Both the position numbers and the translations under genes were made by a program. Shown piece by piece: positions 8,440-16,831 of a stretch of DNA of 64,000 bases. Position 1 is the stretch's first letter. The number at the start of each line of letters is the position of its first letter. This DNA is from RGIG5612 sp045627365 (lineage in GTDB: Bacteria; Bacillota; Clostridia; Lachnospirales; Lachnospiraceae). Where the stretch lies: positions 17,905-81,904 of the forward strand of contig JAZQNN010000016.1 of NCBI GenBank assembly GCA_045627365.1. The letters run 5' to 3'. The notes under the pieces are model-generated. The model saw nothing but the letters and a program-made list of their open reading frames with translations. It ran no database searches and was not told the origin of the DNA.

Positions 8440-9138
8440 ATGAAACGTGGAAAAAATTATCTTGAGAAGGCTAAGGCCGTTAACCGCGCTAATCTTTATG
8501 ATGTAGCAGAAGGACTTGAGCTTGTTAAGCAGAACGCTACAGCTAAATTCGATGAGACCGTTGAAGTTCACATTCGTACAGGCTGCGACGGACGTCACGC
8601 AGACCAGCAGATCCGTGGTGCAGTAGTACTTCCGAACGGAACCGGTAAGACCAAGCGCGTTCTTGTATTTGCAAAAGGTGAGAAAGAAAAAGAAGCTCTT
8701 GAAGCAGGCGCAGATTTCGTTGGAGCAGAGGAACTCATTCCGAAGATCCAGAAAGAAAACTGGTTTGAATATGATATTATCGTAGCAACCCCTGACATGA
8801 TGGGTGTTGTAGGACGTCTTGGTAAGATCCTTGGACCTAAGGGTCTCATGCCTAACCCAAAGGCAGGCACAGTTACAATGGACGTTGCTAAGGCAATCAA
8901 AGAGATCAAAGCCGGCAAGATCGAGTACAGACTTGACAAGGCTAACATCATCCATTGCCCGATCGGCAAGGCTTCATTTTCAGCTGATGCTCTTAAGGAG
9001 AACTTCCAGGCTCTTCTTGACGCGATCATCAAGGCTAAGCCTGCAGCTCTTAAGGGAACTTACCTCAAGAGCGTTACAGTATCTTCAACAATGGGCCCTG
9101 GCGTTAAGCTGAATGCTCAGAAGATCGTTAACGGCTGA
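8440..9138 (+). CDS. rplA: Ribosomal protein uL1
   Basis: The 232-aa protein that forms the mobile L1 stalk on 23S rRNA and usually represses its own operon. Typical N-terminus MKRGKNYLEKAKAV, the central KILGPKGLMPNPKAGTVT motif and a C-terminus VSSTMGPGVKL are all present. AGGAGG lies eight bases before the ATG. Full length with no anomalies. Confidence 0.98.
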   Translation: MKRGKNYLEKAKAVNRANLYDVAEGLELVKQNATAKFDETVEVHIRTGCDGRHADQQIRGAVVLPNGTGKTKRVLVFAKGEKEKEALEAGADFVGAEELIPKIQKENWFEYDIIVATPDMMGVVGRLGKILGPKGLMPNPKAGTVTMDVAKAIKEIKAGKIEYRLDKANIIHCPIGKASFSADALKENFQALLDAIIKAKPAALKGTYLKSVTVSSTMGPGVKLNAQKIVNG

Positions 9139-9147
9139 ATTTAGCCA

Positions 9148-9176
9148 TTGACATATTAAAAACGTATAGTTATACT
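9148..9176 (+). promoter_or_regulatory. Sigma-A promoter for rplJ-rplL
   Basis: TTGACA (9148-9153), 17-bp spacer, TATACT (9171-9176). It lies just after rplA and about 185 bp before rplJ, so the L10 leader is transcribed from its own promoter. Confidence 0.8.
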
Positions 9177-9204
9177 ATCACAGTTGATTGCGCGAAAGCG
9201 TTTT

Positions 9205-9319
9205 CATATTGCCGAAGACAGCAGGTGTCCTTACGGACATAAAGGTTTGACCACCTGCCGAGGATTGTGAATGAATTTTTCATGCCCTCTTTTGCTGTCG
9301 TAAGCGAAAGAGGGTGTTT
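9205..9319 (+). ncRNA. L10 ribosomal protein leader
   Basis: Matches the Bacillota L10 leader in layout and conserved sequence: GCCGAAGACAGCAGGTG at 9211-9227 pairs later with CCACCTGCCGAGG, and a stem-loop lies between. Downstream, CCCTCTTT (9285-9292) pairs with AAAGAGGG (9307-9314) followed by TGTTTT, a terminator-like hairpin. In this leader family the L10-L12 complex binds the RNA and reduces expression of rplJ-rplL, here probably by promoting the terminator. Confidence 0.85.
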
Positions 9320-9361
9320 TATTTCATCCTCAAAGGCAAAAATCTAATAGGAGGAAGAAAA

Positions 9362-9967
9362 ATGGCAAAAGTTGAACAGAAACAGCCTATAGTTAAGGAA
9401 ATCGCTGAGTACCTTGATGGTGCACAGGGCGCTGTTCTTGTTGACTACTGCGGACTCACCGTTGCCCAGGACACACAGCTTCGTAAGACCCTGCGTGAGG
9501 CCGGTGTTGTTTACAAAGTATACAAGAACACCATGATTAACTTCGCTATTCAGGGCACAGATTTCGAGCCGCTGGCAAAGCACCTCGAAGGGCCTACAGC
9601 TATTGCTATCTCCAAGACAGAAGCTACCGCTCCTGCTAAGATCATTTCTGATTTCATCAAGACTGCTCCGGCACTTGAGATGAAGGCAGGCGTTGTAGAA
9701 GGCACCTACTACGATGAGAACGGTATCAAGCTTGTTGCTGACATCCCATCAAGAGATGTTCTTCTTGGAAGATTGCTTGGAAGCATTCAGGGACCTATCG
9801 CTAGCCTTGCTAGAGTTCTTAATCAGATCGCTGAAAATGGTGGCGCTCAGGCATGTGCACCTGCAGCAGAGGAAGCTCCTGTAGAAGAAGCACCTGCAGC
9901 AGAAGCTCCGGCAGAGGAGGCACCGGCAGCTGAGGCTCCTGCAGAGGAAGCACCTGCAGCTGAGTAA
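9362..9967 (+). CDS. rplJ: Ribosomal protein uL10 with long acidic tail
   Basis: Base of the L7/L12 stalk; it anchors L12 dimers to 23S rRNA. The ATG at 9362 is chosen for its GGAGGA site and the standard MAKVEQKQPIVKEI start; an upstream extension from 9314 would run through the leader. The 201 aa exceed the usual 165-175. The extra C-terminal part (from about 163) is a low-complexity Ala/Pro/Glu tail with repeated EEAPAAEAPA units. The region before it holds the L12-binding helix. Codon use in the tail is repetitive but otherwise like the gene. Confidence 0.97.
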   Translation: MAKVEQKQPIVKEIAEYLDGAQGAVLVDYCGLTVAQDTQLRKTLREAGVVYKVYKNTMINFAIQGTDFEPLAKHLEGPTAIAISKTEATAPAKIISDFIKTAPALEMKAGVVEGTYYDENGIKLVADIPSRDVLLGRLLGSIQGPIASLARVLNQIAENGGAQACAPAAEEAPVEEAPAAEAPAEEAPAAEAPAEEAPAAE

Positions 9968-10060
9968 TTGTCTACACTGAGTGAGACAGATCCGTGCGTG
10001 AAGCACAACATTAACATTTAAGTCCCTGTGTGGACAATACTAATTACGGAGGAAATAAAA

Positions 10061-10432
10061 ATGGCAAAATTAACTACTGAAGAATTTATCGCAGCTATTA
10101 AAGAGCTTTCTGTTCTCGAGCTGAATGAATTAGTAAAAGCATGTGAAGCAGAGTTTGGCGTTTCTGCAGCAGCAGGTGTTGTTGTAGCAGCAGCCGGCCC
10201 AGCTGAGGAAGTTGAAGAGAAGACCGAGTTCGACGTTGAACTTACTGAGATCGGACCTAACAAGGTTAAGGTTATCAAGGTTGTTCGTGACGACACAGGT
10301 CTTGGACTTAAGGAAGCTAAAGAGCTTGTTGACTCTGCTCCTTCTATCATCAAGCAGGCCATCTCTAAGGCTGAGGCTGATGATCTTGCTGAGAAGCTTA
10401 CCGCTGAAGGCGCTAAGGCTACTATCAAATAA
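10061..10432 (+). CDS. rplL: Ribosomal protein bL12 (L7/L12)
   Basis: The 123-aa stalk protein that recruits translation factors. N-terminal dimerisation domain, Ala/Glu hinge (about 38-55), and the C-terminal domain with KIKVIK-like and GLGLKEAKELVDSAP motifs are all visible. ATG 10061 has GGAGG seven to eleven bases before it; an in-frame extension to 10028 has no support. A terminator follows, and rpoB is not next, contrary to the common order. Confidence 0.98.
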   Translation: MAKLTTEEFIAAIKELSVLELNELVKACEAEFGVSAAAGVVVAAAGPAEEVEEKTEFDVELTEIGPNKVKVIKVVRDDTGLGLKEAKELVDSAPSIIKQAISKAEADDLAEKLTAEGAKATIK

Positions 10433-10460
10433 TCAGCTACCTTTTTCTAAATCCAATAAT

Positions 10461-10492
10461 AAAGGCTGTCGCATACGCGGCAGCCTTTGTTG
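10461..10492. terminator. Terminator between rplL and the minus-strand operon
   Basis: AAAGGCTG-T-CGC pairs with GCG-G-CAGCCTTT around ATAC, followed by TGTTGTT on the plus strand and preceded by an A-rich stretch that gives a T-run on the minus strand. It fits a shared terminator for the two convergent units. Confidence 0.8.
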
Positions 10493-10511
10493 TTATACGG
10501 AAGATCACTTT

Positions 10512-10943
10512 TTATCTGTGAGCGAGAAGGTCATTGAACATGCGGACCATTTCAGTCGTTGTGGCAGCACTTTCTGAGTTGAAGGCGTATTTATGACCAT
10601 CTTTGGTCGTTACGCATACGGCTTCCTGAAATTTGCCGCTGCAGCAGCGCTCAAAGTCCCCGAGCTCGGCATTTGCCCATAAGCCATAGTGGTACTTCTT
10701 GGCTGTTGCGCCTTGCTTGGTCATTGAACTTTCATCGAGCGTGATCAGCTCAACTGTATCTATATCGTCGTAGTCAACAGTGAATGAATATTCATTTGGA
10801 CCGAGCACCTTGAGCTGGTCTTCTTTTTCTCCTTCGTTGAAGAAAACGCCCATGGCTGTACCGTTCCTGAAAATGAAGAAGAGCAGCACGCCGATAACGA
10901 TCAGCAATGTTATTCCTGTATTGGTTACTTTGTTTTTATCCAT
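10512..10943 (-). CDS. Small membrane-anchored protein, PH-like, unknown function
   Basis: Not confidently recognised. The 143-aa protein has one N-terminal membrane helix (about residues 11-25, GITLLIVIGVLLFFIF). It then has a soluble beta-rich region with alternating strands (YSFTVDYDDIDTVELITL) and a C-terminal helix, a layout like bacterial PH-type domains. It contains two adjacent Cys (ERCCSGKF) and one more further on. It follows the histidine kinase gene by 2 bp, so it belongs to that operon and may modulate the kinase or be a surface accessory. Function is inferred from position only. Confidence 0.7.
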   Translation of the reverse strand: MDKNKVTNTGITLLIVIGVLLFFIFRNGTAMGVFFNEGEKEDQLKVLGPNEYSFTVDYDDIDTVELITLDESSMTKQGATAKKYHYGLWANAELGDFERCCSGKFQEAVCVTTKDGHKYAFNSESAATTTEMVRMFNDLLAHR

Positions 10944-10945
10944 GT

Positions 10946-12229
10946 TTATTCACCCCTAAGATCGATTGTAAAGTAGAATGCCGCGCCCTCGCCGTATGTG
11001 CTCTCGACCCATATTTTCTCATCGAGAAGCTGGATCAGTTCTTTGGCGATCGCAAGTCCTAAGCCGCTTCCTGCCGTATTGTGGGCAACGTCAGCCTTAT
11101 AAAAACGGTCAAATATTCTCGGCAGATCCGCCGGCTTTATGCCCGGACCCGAATCTCTGACACATACAGTCAGCTTATCCTGACCGCGGACAGATGAAAG
11201 ATATATAGTATTTCCCGCCGGCGTGAACTTGACGGCGTTGTCAAGAAGGATATTCATGACCGTAGAGATCCTCTCAATATCAGTGTAAAGGTAATAATCT
11301 TCGCTATAGTCCACACCGGAATGATCCAATGAAAGATTAAAGTCTCCGCACATCATGGAATATCTGTCGATGATCGGAGGAAACAGACCATCTGCGTAAA
11401 TCCTTGAACGGTTAAGCTGAACCATGTTGCTCTGAAGTTTGGAAAGCTCCAAAATGTCCAGCACGAGGTGCTCGAGACGCTTGGATTCTTTCAGAATACG
11501 GCTGCTGTAGAAGGACTGGCTTTCTTCATCCCGGATCATACCGTCATGCCAGGCTTCGGCGATGACGCTGATAGAGGTGATAGGTGTCTTCAGCTCGTGT
11601 GACATATTGGCGATAAGGTCACGCCGCAGCATGTTAAGGCTCTTGTCCTTCTTATATATGTAGATAACGAAGATGACACCGATGATGTATGTAAACGTGA
11701 AAATACCGACATATACCCACATTATCGTTGTAAGGTCTGCAAAGTCACGCAGCAGTATCGCCGCGAAGGTATATCCGTTTCTTGTGGTTACGGTAGTTCC
11801 GCAGACGACACCAAAAACACGCTTGGCCTCACCTACACCGTTGTCACTGGTAAGTATCATAGGATAGGCTACATCCGGACCATTCATGATCTCAAGCCCG
11901 AGCTGTTCAAAGTTGCTTACCGCTTCGTCAAGAAGGAACGAAGAATCACGGAAAATACAGTTCCCGTATCCGTTAACGAGCAGAAATTCCATTCCGTACA
12001 GAAGCGTGTTATCGGCTTTATATACATCGAGGAGATTTTCTGCTTTGGTCTTAACAAGCTTCTGCATGGTGGGGATGTTGATGGCCACAGGAATCATCCA
12101 TATAAGCATGCATCCGACAAGAATTGCAGCAATATACGCGGCTATAGTAAATAAGACCCTTCTCGTTATCTTGGAACGATTGGGGGAATTATTCATTGAA
12201 TAGATTGGACTTTTCTTGGGCCTGCTCAT
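10946..12229 (-). CDS. Sensor histidine kinase
   Basis: Membrane sensor of 427 aa. Two membrane helices (about 25-50 and 168-193) flank an extracytoplasmic sensor of about 115 residues. The dimerisation domain carries the phospho-accepting His211 in NMSHELKTPITS. The ATPase domain has the N box (LLDNAVKFTP), G1 (DSGPGI), F box region and G2 (GSGLGLAIAKEL). All catalytic motifs are intact. It overlaps the response regulator by 4 bp (ATGA). The operon is divergent from the first ABC importer, which is a plausible target. Confidence 0.93.
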   Translation of the reverse strand: MSRPKKSPIYSMNNSPNRSKITRRVLFTIAAYIAAILVGCMLIWMIPVAINIPTMQKLVKTKAENLLDVYKADNTLLYGMEFLLVNGYGNCIFRDSSFLLDEAVSNFEQLGLEIMNGPDVAYPMILTSDNGVGEAKRVFGVVCGTTVTTRNGYTFAAILLRDFADLTTIMWVYVGIFTFTYIIGVIFVIYIYKKDKSLNMLRRDLIANMSHELKTPITSISVIAEAWHDGMIRDEESQSFYSSRILKESKRLEHLVLDILELSKLQSNMVQLNRSRIYADGLFPPIIDRYSMMCGDFNLSLDHSGVDYSEDYYLYTDIERISTVMNILLDNAVKFTPAGNTIYLSSVRGQDKLTVCVRDSGPGIKPADLPRIFDRFYKADVAHNTAGSGLGLAIAKELIQLLDEKIWVESTYGEGAAFYFTIDLRGE

Positions 12230-12930
12230 TTGGATGTTTCTTCTACGAGATAACCGACGCCGTAGATGCTGCGGAAGGTTATTCCGGACGCCTTCTCCGG
12301 AATTTTGGAACGAATCCTGGCAATCAACGTATCAACCGCTCTCAGGTCACCGAAATAATCAGCTCCCCAGACCTCGTTCAATATATCTTCCCTTGAAACT
12401 ACGCTGCCGGCATGTTTGATAAGGCAGGCGGTAAGCTCAACTTCTTTCGGAGTCATCTTGACCGCACGATCCTTGATCGCTACGGTGTATGCTTTGGTAT
12501 TAACGGACAACTTTCCAAGACTGAGGACATAATTTTCTCCATCCGTAGAAGATGGCGAATTGCCGGGGGCACGTCTCAAAACCGTCTTGATCCTGGTAAC
12601 AAGCTCTTTCGGAGAGAACGGCTTGGTAACGTAATCATCCGCGCCCAGTTCAAGACCCACGATACGGTCTGATTCATCACCCATAGCACTTAAGAAAATG
12701 ATGGGAAGATCGCTGCTCTTGCGGATAGTACGGCAAACCTCAATACCGTTTATGCCCGGAAGCATGATATCAAGAACGAGCAAGGAAATCTCGTTGCCCT
12801 TTATCATTTCAAGTGCCTGAAGTCCATCGTATGCGGATAAAACCGAATATCCGGCCGCCTCCAGATAGAGGGTCAGAGTCTGATGGATAGTTTTATTATC
12901 GTCGCAGATAAGTATTGTTGAGTCGCTCAT
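12226..12930 (-). CDS. OmpR/PhoB-family response regulator
   Basis: DNA-binding regulator of 234 aa. The receiver domain (1-120) has the acidic pair Asp10-Asp11, the phospho-acceptor Asp54 (LLVLDIMLPG) and the Lys in VTKPFS. The C-terminal winged helix (about 135-232) has the typical TPKEVELTACLIKHAG and the ending YRSIYGVGYLVEE pattern. It is the first gene of the three-gene minus-strand operon and pairs with the overlapping kinase. Regulated genes are unknown; the divergent importer operon is the nearest candidate. Confidence 0.94.
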   Translation of the reverse strand: MSDSTILICDDNKTIHQTLTLYLEAAGYSVLSAYDGLQALEMIKGNEISLLVLDIMLPGINGIEVCRTIRKSSDLPIIFLSAMGDESDRIVGLELGADDYVTKPFSPKELVTRIKTVLRRAPGNSPSSTDGENYVLSLGKLSVNTKAYTVAIKDRAVKMTPKEVELTACLIKHAGSVVSREDILNEVWGADYFGDLRAVDTLIARIRSKIPEKASGITFRSIYGVGYLVEETSK

Positions 12931-13055
12931 AAACGCTTCTTTCCATGTTCTTTTTTACCAATATTATATTTCTTTATATGAAAAATCAACAAAAAACGCC
13001 TTTCGACATCATCGGGACTGCTCAAATTGCATAAATTTTGACATTTACGCAACAA

Positions 13056-13085
13056 TTGTGAAAATTTTATGTAACGATTTATACT
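13056..13085 (+). promoter_or_regulatory. Possible promoter for the first ABC importer
   Basis: TTGTGA (13056-13061), 18-bp spacer, TATACT (13080-13085), about 70 bp before the binding-protein gene in an AT-rich gap shared with the divergent two-component operon. The -35 is only partly consensus. Confidence 0.4.
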
Positions 13086-13156
13086 GCCTCTTGTGATAAA
13101 GTAACCGAAGGTCATAGTACCTAATATAAAACAAGATTTCTTACAGGAGGAGAAAA

Positions 13157-14842
13157 ATGAAGAAAATTCTTGCATTAGTTCTTGCAGGATGCCTCGTAGT
13201 TGCTCTTATGGCTTGCGGAAATAAGCCGGCTGAGACTACACCTGCAGACACCAAAAAAGAAGAAGCACCTACAACCACAGAACTGGTAACAGATGCTAAG
13301 CAGGAAGAGATGACAAGCCTTTCAGAAGAGAAGGTTGAGTCCTACATTATGGATTCAGTTACAATGGCATCTGCTCCACAGAGCACACTTGCACCTTGGG
13401 GAACTAAGGGCGGCGGAACTCATTGCTATATGTGCTATGAGATGCTCTATGAGATGGATGCAGAAGCTAATCCATACCCTATCCTTGCAGATGCTACTTA
13501 TGAAGGAACTATGATGCCTGGCTGCGACCATGAAGCTGGCTCTGGTGACTACTTCATTCACATCTATGATTATATCAAGGATCAGAAGGGCAATGACGTT
13601 AAGGCTTCTGACGTTGCTTACTGCTTCAATTATCAGTTCGAGAACGCTGAGTGCTCAGGATGGAATGATTTCCTTGGCGCAGAAGCAGTTGACGAGACAA
13701 CAGTTAAACTTTCCTTCTCACAGGAACAGAACAAACTCGGCCAGTTCAATAACGTTATCTGCCGTCAGTTCATTACCTCTGAGAAAGCTCTTTCTGAGAG
13801 CGCTAACGGATTTGCAGATGATATCTGCGGAACCGGCCCATACAAGTTTGGTTCATACACCTCAGGTGCAGAGCTCGTTCTTGACAAATGGGATGAGTAC
13901 TGGCAGACCAACGAGGATCTTCGTCCTCAGACACAGCAGGCTAATGTAAAGCAGATCAAGATCGTTTTCCAGAGCGAGGCTTCTCAGCTTTACCTTGGAC
14001 TTACCACCGGCGCTCTTGACATCGTTCGCGATCTTTCAGCTGACTATGTTCCTGAGTTCATGGATGGCGGACAGTATGCAGATCAGTTTGCAACTTATGC
14101 ATATTCACAGAAGTTCGTTAACTATCTGAATCCAAACTGCGACGAAGCAAGCATTATGTCTGATCTTAACATGAGACTTGCTGTTTTCAATGCAATCAAT
14201 CTTGAAGGCCTTTGCCTTGCACTTGGCAACAAGACTCCGGCAGCTGCATATACTTCTGATTATTATTCAGATTACACTATGGTTGACTGGGCAGGCGTTG
14301 AAGGCTACAACTCAAAGCCGGATGCATCTAAGGTTAAAGGCTACCTTGAGGCAGCTGGATACAACGGAGAGCCTGTAGTTCTTCTTTCAGGCGATTCAAA
14401 CCAGAACGATATCATGGTTGCTATGCTTCAGCAGAATGGTATCAATGCTACATCACTCGTTCAGGACAGAGCTACAGTTAATACCACACTTAACGATCCG
14501 ACAGCTTGGGATCTCACAATCGGCATGATGGCCGGCGACTTCATCGCTCAGGTTTGGGAGCATGGCTTCGCACAGGGCAACACACCGGAGGGTGACCGTA
14601 CATCTAACTTCGTACGTGATGATGAGTGGGAAGCTCTTCTTCAGAAGGCTCTTACACCGGAAGGACATACTCCTGAGACCATGCTTGCATGGTGGCAGAG
14701 AGCAGTAGACAATGGTTACACAATGGGTCTTTTCACCGCAGCATCATATGATATTATTCCTGAGAATACTATTTATGTATGCATCGGCGACAAGGCTATG
14801 CTTCTTCCGGGCGCATGCATTTACGCTGATCCGGCTAAATAA
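13157..14842 (+). CDS. ABC importer substrate-binding lipoprotein, family 5
   Basis: Extracellular binding protein of the peptide/nickel/opine class (SBP_bac_5). The 561-aa protein has a lipoprotein signal with the lipidated Cys20 after LVVALMA, a Thr/Glu/Lys-rich linker to about residue 50, then the large two-lobed binding fold. The family regions KDQKGNDVKASDVAYCFNY and ICGTGPYKFGSY are visible. GGAGGAG precedes the ATG. It heads the operon with two permeases and two ATPases. The ligand is unknown; family 5 members bind oligopeptides but also many other small molecules. A stem-loop after it probably raises its dose over the permeases. Confidence 0.92.
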   Translation: MKKILALVLAGCLVVALMACGNKPAETTPADTKKEEAPTTTELVTDAKQEEMTSLSEEKVESYIMDSVTMASAPQSTLAPWGTKGGGTHCYMCYEMLYEMDAEANPYPILADATYEGTMMPGCDHEAGSGDYFIHIYDYIKDQKGNDVKASDVAYCFNYQFENAECSGWNDFLGAEAVDETTVKLSFSQEQNKLGQFNNVICRQFITSEKALSESANGFADDICGTGPYKFGSYTSGAELVLDKWDEYWQTNEDLRPQTQQANVKQIKIVFQSEASQLYLGLTTGALDIVRDLSADYVPEFMDGGQYADQFATYAYSQKFVNYLNPNCDEASIMSDLNMRLAVFNAINLEGLCLALGNKTPAAAYTSDYYSDYTMVDWAGVEGYNSKPDASKVKGYLEAAGYNGEPVVLLSGDSNQNDIMVAMLQQNGINATSLVQDRATVNTTLNDPTAWDLTIGMMAGDFIAQVWEHGFAQGNTPEGDRTSNFVRDDEWEALLQKALTPEGHTPETMLAWWQRAVDNGYTMGLFTAASYDIIPENTIYVCIGDKAMLLPGACIYADPAK

Positions 14843-14873
14843 GAGGTAATCATCAAACCATCTGAGATTATTT

Positions 14874-14906
14874 GGTGCCGCTTCCGATCGGTGGCGGCAC
14901 CATTTT
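14874..14906 (+). terminator. Stem-loop between binding protein and permease genes
   Basis: GGTGCCGC (14874-14881) pairs with GCGGCACC (14894-14901) followed by ATTTT. Such stems after a binding-protein gene usually protect the upstream mRNA or partly terminate. A similar stem occurs at the same place in the second importer operon. Confidence 0.6.
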
Positions 14907-14952
14907 GCTAAAAAGAGGGAGATATATAACCTTTACGAAAGGGTTAGAAGAT

Positions 14953-15927
14953 ATGTGGAAATATGTTTTAAAGCGTTTATTCTGGCTTATCATAACCACT
15001 ATATGTGTTGCGATCCTTATCTTCGTTGTAATGTGGTTCGTACCGGGTGATCCTGCACAGATCATTGCCGGATCCGACGCGTCAATGGCCGATATTGAAA
15101 GGGTAAGGGCGCAGCTGGGGCTTGATAAGCCATTCCTGGTTCAGCTTTGGGATTATATGAGCGGCATATTTTTCCATCTGGATTTCGGCATATCATATTC
15201 ATATAAGGTGCCGGTTATTCAGGAGTTCGTAACCAGACTTCCCAGAACGGTTGTTCTTGGACTTATATCAGTACTGATCACAACTTGCGGCGGAGTTCCT
15301 ATCGGAATTATGGCTGCAAGACATCGTAATACGATAAGAGACCAGGGTGTTTTATTCCTGGCTATGATTTTCATCTCAATGCCGCAGTTCTGGTTTGCAG
15401 AAATGCTCGTTCTTCTTTTCGCCCAGAAACTCGGTTGGCTTCCGCCATTCGGTATTTCCGGCGATCAGTTCCCGAATATCTGTTACTGGATACTGCCGAT
15501 AGCATCAAGTGCTATTTCGGGTATTGCGATGACGGCAAGACAGACAAGGTCAGCTGTTCTTGAGACTATCAGAGCTGACTTCGTTACTACAGCAAGAGCT
15601 AAGGGTCTTCCTGAGAGGAAGGTCATCTACAAGCACATGCTTCCGAATGCACTTATTCCTGTAGTAAGTGATATCGGAACCCATCTGGGTATGGTAATTT
15701 CAGGTTCAGTTATTATCGAATCAGTATTTGCTTTTCCAGGCGTAGGTTCGTATATGCTTTCAGGTATTTCTTCACGTGACTATCCGGTAGTTCGTGGATG
15801 CATCCTGATCCTTGCAACATTCTCGGCAATAATGATGTTGCTGACAGACCTTGCCTATGGTTTCCTTGATCCTCGTATCAAGGCACAATACATTAACTAT
15901 GGTGCGAAAGGAGGCAGAAGAAAATGA
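14953..15927 (+). CDS. ABC importer permease, DppB/OppB type
   Basis: First membrane subunit of the importer, 324 aa from ATG 14953. The longer frame to 14872 would place the start inside the stem-loop, and MWKYVLKRLFWLIITT is the usual start of this family. Six membrane segments are expected. The EAA-type loop that contacts the ATPases is visible as RADFVTTARAKGLPERKVIYKH (about 217-238). It overlaps the next permease by 4 bp. Confidence 0.93.
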   Translation: MWKYVLKRLFWLIITTICVAILIFVVMWFVPGDPAQIIAGSDASMADIERVRAQLGLDKPFLVQLWDYMSGIFFHLDFGISYSYKVPVIQEFVTRLPRTVVLGLISVLITTCGGVPIGIMAARHRNTIRDQGVLFLAMIFISMPQFWFAEMLVLLFAQKLGWLPPFGISGDQFPNICYWILPIASSAISGIAMTARQTRSAVLETIRADFVTTARAKGLPERKVIYKHMLPNALIPVVSDIGTHLGMVISGSVIIESVFAFPGVGSYMLSGISSRDYPVVRGCILILATFSAIMMLLTDLAYGFLDPRIKAQYINYGAKGGRRK

Positions 15928-16817
15928 GCGGCGAAGTTATGACAGACATTCATGGCAAACCAGTTAAAGCCAAGAAGTCATCAATGTTCAAACAGGTTAT
16001 GGGCCGCCTTTTCAAGAGCCCCGTTGCGGTTGTGGGATTGATCATTATTCTCATTATCATTCTTGCCGCGATACTGGCACCACTTCTGGCTCCGTATGAT
16101 CCTACTTTCATGGATTATTCAGCGCTGAAAGCAAAGCCGAACGCACAGCATATTCTGGGATGTGACCATCTGGGACGTGATATATTAAGCCGTCTTCTCT
16201 GGGGCGGAAGATATTCACTTTCACTTGGTTTCCTGGCAGCAATGATCGGCCTTGTACTTGGAGTTTTCTTCGGATGCTTGGTCGGATATAAGGGCGGAGC
16301 GGTTGATAATATCGCGATGCGTATCTGTGACGTATGGCAGTCTATCCCGGGCATGCTGCTTGCTATTCTTATTTCAACGGCACTGGGAACAGGATTTTTC
16401 AATACGTTGTTTGCGATGGTACTCGGTGCCATACCGGGTTCTACACGTAATACTAGAGCAATGTGCCTGAAGGAACGTGAGATGGAGTACCTTGAGGCAG
16501 CTAAGGCGATGAACTGCTCAACAGGCAAGATAGTATTCAGACATATGATGCCGAATATTATCGCTTTCAAGATCGTTGGTACCACAGGTAACATCGGTGC
16601 AACGATCATGCAGGCATCAAGCCTTTCATTCATTGGTTTAGGTATGGGAACTGAGATCCCTGAATGGGGTGCTATGTGCGCAAATGCAAGAAACTACATC
16701 CTGCAGTATCCGCATATGATCCTTGTTCCGGGCCTTATGATCGTTGTTACGGTTCTGGCATTCAACCTGTTCGGCGACGGACTTCGTGATGCTATGGATC
16801 CGAAGCTTAAAGACTGA
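15924..16817 (+). CDS. ABC importer permease, DppC/OppC type
   Basis: Second membrane subunit, 297 aa. The cytoplasmic N-terminus leads into a first helix (about 34-58, VVGLIIILIIILAAILAPLL), the family motif LGCDHLGRDILSRLLWGGR, and further helices with the EAA loop REMEYLEAAKAMNCSTGKIV. It ends with GDGLRDAMDPKLKD, typical of DppC. ATGA overlap with the upstream permease indicates coupled translation and equal stoichiometry. Confidence 0.94.
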   Translation: MSGEVMTDIHGKPVKAKKSSMFKQVMGRLFKSPVAVVGLIIILIIILAAILAPLLAPYDPTFMDYSALKAKPNAQHILGCDHLGRDILSRLLWGGRYSLSLGFLAAMIGLVLGVFFGCLVGYKGGAVDNIAMRICDVWQSIPGMLLAILISTALGTGFFNTLFAMVLGAIPGSTRNTRAMCLKEREMEYLEAAKAMNCSTGKIVFRHMMPNIIAFKIVGTTGNIGATIMQASSLSFIGLGMGTEIPEWGAMCANARNYILQYPHMILVPGLMIVVTVLAFNLFGDGLRDAMDPKLKD

Positions 16818-16831
16818 TAGGAGGTAAAAAG

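Noticed and set aside
8266..8955. 229-codon open frame on the minus strand across rplK-rplA
   Set aside because: Fully opposite two ribosomal protein genes and the intergenic leader, with no family features.
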